The position numbers were made by a program, and so were the translations under genes. Of a stretch of DNA of 15,758 bases, positions 13,007 through 15,758 are shown in pieces. The notes beneath the pieces were generated by a model, which was given only the letters and a program-made list of their open reading frames with translations, did no database searches and was not told where the DNA came from. The stretch spans positions 1-15,758 of the forward strand of contig JANYAW010000134.1 in assembly GCA_025361105.1 (NCBI GenBank), in the 5' to 3' direction. Every line of letters starts with the position of its first letter. Position 1 is the stretch's first letter. The DNA is from Rhodocyclaceae bacterium (GTDB lineage: Bacteria; Pseudomonadota; Gammaproteobacteria; Burkholderiales; Rhodocyclaceae).

Positions 13007-14704
13007 CTACGGTGGTGTTTCCTGTTCAAGTACAGACAGTTGCTCCAACGATTTGATGATAGTGCGCTTTCCAGCGTTTTTCCAATTTCCGTGAGCGGTG
13101 AAATCAATTACCCCCTCGTGCACGGCGAAATACGAACGCCGATGGCTGAAGGATGCTTCGATGCCTCGGCGGATGCGTTCCAAATCACTACTGGCGGCAT
13201 CGCTGGCCGCAATATCATTCGGCTCAATTAACCAGTACACCAGCATTGTCCCAGCGAACATATCTTGCACTATTCCTTTGTCCTCAATTAGGTTGTTAAT
13301 GCGACAAGCCCCGCACGCGGATTCGCCCACTAAACGATTAACTTTACCGATGAGGACTCGTTGATCTTTTCCACTTCGAGTAGCTACGGAAATAGCTAGA
13401 ACGCGCAGCAGATATCTCTCTTGCAATTTCGATGCGTGATTTACTACCCTATGATCGGCTAGCCATTGGCCACTAAGCGTGCTGTATCCGCGTGCTACGG
13501 TGAAATAGATTAGGCCGAAGGTGACCGGAGTCGACATGTCAATGTAGTAGCGAAAAAAGTTGACGCCCAAAAAAGCGATGCCAATGAGCAACACCTGCAA
13601 GCCGGCAAATACCTGATCGAATAATTTTACTGAGACTTGCCGCGCTAGTGCAGCGGCCATGCCTGCGATGAAAATCAGTGCAATTGCGACGGTAATACGA
13701 GGATCAAGTTCACCCAAGGTGTCGTTATTCTTGAGATTATCAATAGCAGTCGCAAGAATTTCGACACCAGGAAAGACCTTGTCTGTCGGAGATGCCTTGA
13801 TGTCAAACAAGCTGGGCGCTGTAGAACCAAGTATGACAATCTTGCCAGCAAACTCGCTAGCGGGACGTTGCCGATTCTTCTTCAGAAAATCCTCATACAC
13901 GTCACCGAATGATACGTACCGAAAAGTAAATGGCTTGCCACGCCAATTGATCAAAAAAGACTGTCGCTCCAAGTTTGATCCAGCAAATCCGAGTACCTCG
14001 GAAACTCGCTGTGACAAAGACGGTATTTTCCAACCGAAATGCTCAAAGAAAATTGGATAGCGACGTATTACGCTGTCCTTGTCTGGAATTACTTGATGGG
14101 TGCCGATGCGTGCGCTGTTGATCGCTGCCGGAAACTTTGGCAGCACGACGGCGAGGGGAATGTCTTGCTGGGTTTTTCCAGGCATGGGGGACAGCCATGG
14201 CAACATACTGGGATGGACATGGCTTAGGTGGTCGTTCTGTGCGCCGAGGCGCAACATCGGAAAGAATGTATTGTTGGACGCAGCAATCGCGTTATTGAAA
14301 TATGCCTCGCTGTCTGGGTTGAGAACATCGGCGTCACTGAACAGAATGTCGAACACGACCGCCTTGGGATCCTGCTTTTCAACACCCTCTAGCCATTCGC
14401 CGATCACTTGGCGTGGCCACGGCCATCGACCATAGTCCTTGGCCAATGAGTTCAGACTGGCTTCGTCAATATCAACGATGATGATTTCCGGATCGGCCGG
14501 AGCGAGCTGGATGCGATGACTGATTAGAAAATCGAACATCCGATTTTCCATTAATCCGACCTTGTGGAACACGGTGAAATCGAGCAATAAAGTCAGTCCG
14601 ACAATTGCCGCCAGCAGATAGTAGGTCTTGTTGCCGACATGCCGCACAACGATGGCCATTGTACGATTTGTAAAATTGGACAAAAAATTGGAGAGCAGCG
14701 ACAT
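13007..14704 (-). CDS. CHASE2-domain membrane sensor with uncharacterised cytoplasmic tail
   Basis: A 565-residue membrane protein. An N-terminal transmembrane helix (about 26-43) is followed by a large extracytoplasmic CHASE2 domain (about 48-325) with hallmark segments: MENRMFDFLISHR, IIIVDIDEASL, YGRWPWPRQVIGEWLE, AVVFDILFSD and the closing GKIVILGSTAPSLFDIKASP. Three transmembrane helices follow (about 336-355, 366-384, 389-406). CHASE2 proteins usually end in an adenylate cyclase, kinase or diguanylate cyclase domain; here the roughly 155-residue C-terminus has no motif of these (no cyclase metal Asp, no GGDEF, no kinase H-box). It has a CGAC pair at 464-467 and ends in charged helices. 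It may act through protein-protein contact with the transporter. Thirteen bases separate it from the permease gene; the caspase follows 42 bases later. The ribosome site is weak, suggesting coupling. Confidence 0.85.
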   Translation of the reverse strand: MSLLSNFLSNFTNRTMAIVVRHVGNKTYYLLAAIVGLTLLLDFTVFHKVGLMENRMFDFLISHRIQLAPADPEIIIVDIDEASLNSLAKDYGRWPWPRQVIGEWLEGVEKQDPKAVVFDILFSDADVLNPDSEAYFNNAIAASNNTFFPMLRLGAQNDHLSHVHPSMLPWLSPMPGKTQQDIPLAVVLPKFPAAINSARIGTHQVIPDKDSVIRRYPIFFEHFGWKIPSLSQRVSEVLGFAGSNLERQSFLINWRGKPFTFRYVSFGDVYEDFLKKNRQRPASEFAGKIVILGSTAPSLFDIKASPTDKVFPGVEILATAIDNLKNNDTLGELDPRITVAIALIFIAGMAAALARQVSVKLFDQVFAGLQVLLIGIAFLGVNFFRYYIDMSTPVTFGLIYFTVARGYSTLSGQWLADHRVVNHASKLQERYLLRVLAISVATRSGKDQRVLIGKVNRLVGESACGACRINNLIEDKGIVQDMFAGTMLVYWLIEPNDIAASDAASSDLERIRRGIEASFSHRRSYFAVHEGVIDFTAHGNWKNAGKRTIIKSLEQLSVLEQETPP

Positions 14705-14717
14705 GGGCGGTGGTGAC

Positions 14718-15464
14718 TCAAGTAATCAGCAGATCGGCGCAGGCAAATAGCACATCAATCAGAAAAACAAGCAAAAGGCTACTGGTTACAGCATTCGTCC
14801 CTGCCAGCGGAATCGCTACTGGGTCGGCGCGTGCAATGGCACCGTGGTAACAGGAGGCGACACCGATGGCCAAACCAAAGCACAGACTCTTAAGCGCCGA
14901 GACTAGCAATTCACTGGGGCGCGTCAAATCGAGAACATGCCCTAACTGCTGATAAAAATCGATAGTTTGGAAACTACTGACGATTAGGCCGCTGAGGATC
15001 GCTATGGTCTGAAAACATATCGTAGTCGCTAGTAGTGCCAGCGCTGTGCCAGCGATGCGCGGCAACAGCAAGTATTCTTCTGGCCGAATGCCGATCCGTT
15101 TGAGGGCGGAAAATTCACCGTGCAATCGCATCAGGGCCAGTTCGGAAGCCATCGCCGCGCTGGTGCGGGAAATTAGTATCAAGGCGGTCAACAAAGGAGC
15201 CAACTCGCGAACCAGCGTCCAGATCAAGATGCGAATGCCAGTCTCGTTATCTCCACCAGCCAAGGCGGTAATCTGAGTAATCACCAAGACACCGCAGATG
15301 CACCCAAGAATCGCTATGCTGCCAAGTGCCTCTATGCCGATTGCATTGATCTGACGTAGAAATGCTGTTTGCAGCGGTGGCCTTTGCAGAGCTCTCCAAT
15401 GTACAAAGACGTAGCCGAGCAGGGTCGCATAGCCATCTACACGCTGCAACAAAGGAATGCTCAT
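14718..15464 (-). CDS. MlaE/YrbE-type ABC permease
   Basis: A 248-residue integral membrane protein of the MlaE family, the channel subunit of MCE-type lipid transporters. The family core is clear: TLVRELAPLLTALILISRTSAAMASELALM (about 83-112), then GEFSALKRIGIRPEEYLLLPRIAG, the coupling-helix region that contacts the ATPase, and five to six hydrophobic spans through to VFLIDVLFACADLLIT. It should assemble as a dimer in the inner membrane with the MCE ring above and the ATPase-like subunit below. Interestingly the partner ATPase encoded downstream lacks catalytic motifs, while the coupling helix here looks intact. The ATG at 15464 is 21 bases after the preceding stop; no strong Shine-Dalgarno is visible. 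The family transports phospholipid or related hydrophobic molecules; substrate and direction are unknown here. Confidence 0.9.
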   Translation of the reverse strand: MSIPLLQRVDGYATLLGYVFVHWRALQRPPLQTAFLRQINAIGIEALGSIAILGCICGVLVITQITALAGGDNETGIRILIWTLVRELAPLLTALILISRTSAAMASELALMRLHGEFSALKRIGIRPEEYLLLPRIAGTALALLATTICFQTIAILSGLIVSSFQTIDFYQQLGHVLDLTRPSELLVSALKSLCFGLAIGVASCYHGAIARADPVAIPLAGTNAVTSSLLLVFLIDVLFACADLLIT

Positions 15465-15485
15465 GCTGGCGATTTCGCTGAGGGC

Positions 15486-15758
15486 TTAGGGGGCGCTGAG
15501 TTCGCGGAGCATGTCGTCATCGGGACGCTCATTAGCGAGGCCTTTCCAATAGGTGGTCGCAGCGAGTTTGAGACCCGCGTTTTCCAGCAGCGACGCATAC
15601 AGCAAGCGTTCCGAAAAACTAGCATCGACGGCTGGTTGCTTGGCGGTGATTGCGCGTGCTTCGGTCTCATCAAGCAGTGAAAATCCAGCGCTGGCACTTT
15701 GTGTTAGGCCGGATGACCCCAGTGCCTCTACGCTCCACGAATAAGCCTGCCCCATTTG
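15486..15758 (-). CDS. C-terminal fragment of an FN3/TPR-like protein (partial)
   Basis: About 90 residues are visible, running off the right edge with no stop, so this is the C-terminal part of a longer protein; the ATG at 15755 is probably internal. The segment AYSWSVEALGSSGL resembles the last strands of a fibronectin-III or Ig-like domain (Y-x-W-x-V-x-A pattern). The following part, SERLLYASLLENAGLKLAATTYWKGLANERPDD, resembles a TPR helix pair. In proteobacterial CHASE2/caspase clusters I would expect a FecR-domain protein nearby, and this could be its end, but no FecR motif is inside the window. It is 21 bases upstream of the permease gene and on the same strand, so it probably belongs to the operon. 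Function not assigned. Confidence 0.6.
   Translation of the reverse strand, partial: QMGQAYSWSVEALGSSGLTQSASAGFSLLDETEARAITAKQPAVDASFSERLLYASLLENAGLKLAATTYWKGLANERPDDDMLRELSAP

Overview
The window reads as chromosomal DNA of a Gram-negative bacterium in Pseudomonadota, probably Beta- or Gammaproteobacteria. The reasons are a YdcH-like DUF465 protein, a bacterial acyl-CoA-binding protein beside a wax ester synthase/DGAT, Mla-type MCE transport genes and a lipoprotein with a proteobacterial lipobox. This placement rests on gene content and protein style, not on a marker gene. Coding density is high: apart from one gene that appears frameshifted, no stretch longer than about 300 bases lacks a gene, tRNA or gene remnant.

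Left block (1-3139, all minus strand). A closely spaced run, probably one operon read right to left, holds a tandem CBS-domain protein, a DUF465/YdcH protein, an alpha/beta hydrolase, a YhhN/TMEM86 membrane protein and an N-acyl-D-amino-acid deacylase-like amidohydrolase cut by the window edge. The hydrolase carries an in-frame palindromic insert just before its nucleophile elbow.

Two-component block (3297-5514, minus). A NarL-type sensor kinase, whose N-terminus looks like a receiver without its acidic residues, lies one base upstream of its LuxR-type response regulator.

Lipid block (5692-7489, plus). An acyl-CoA-binding protein and a WS/DGAT acyltransferase suggest neutral-lipid (wax ester or triacylglycerol) storage. 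A 16-base palindrome sits just upstream and could be an operator. A tRNA-Thr(TGT) follows, then a small secreted protein gene that appears broken by one extra base near 8270.

Right block (8566-15758, minus) is the most unusual part. Read right to left it contains: the C-terminal end of an FN3/TPR-like protein, an MlaE-type permease, a CHASE2 membrane sensor, a secreted caspase-like peptidase (SH3b, C14, EF-hand-like loop, DUF4384), an MlaF-like ABC ATPase that has lost most catalytic motifs, an MlaD-type MCE protein and a TPR lipoprotein. Spacing is very tight (3 bases at two junctions, a 29-base overlap at another), so these genes are probably one transcription unit. My reading, as inference, is an envelope-associated lipid transporter (permease, MCE protein and ATPase-like subunit) genetically fused to a sensor and a caspase-like protease. 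This would be an envelope-sensing or stress-response device rather than a housekeeping Mla system.
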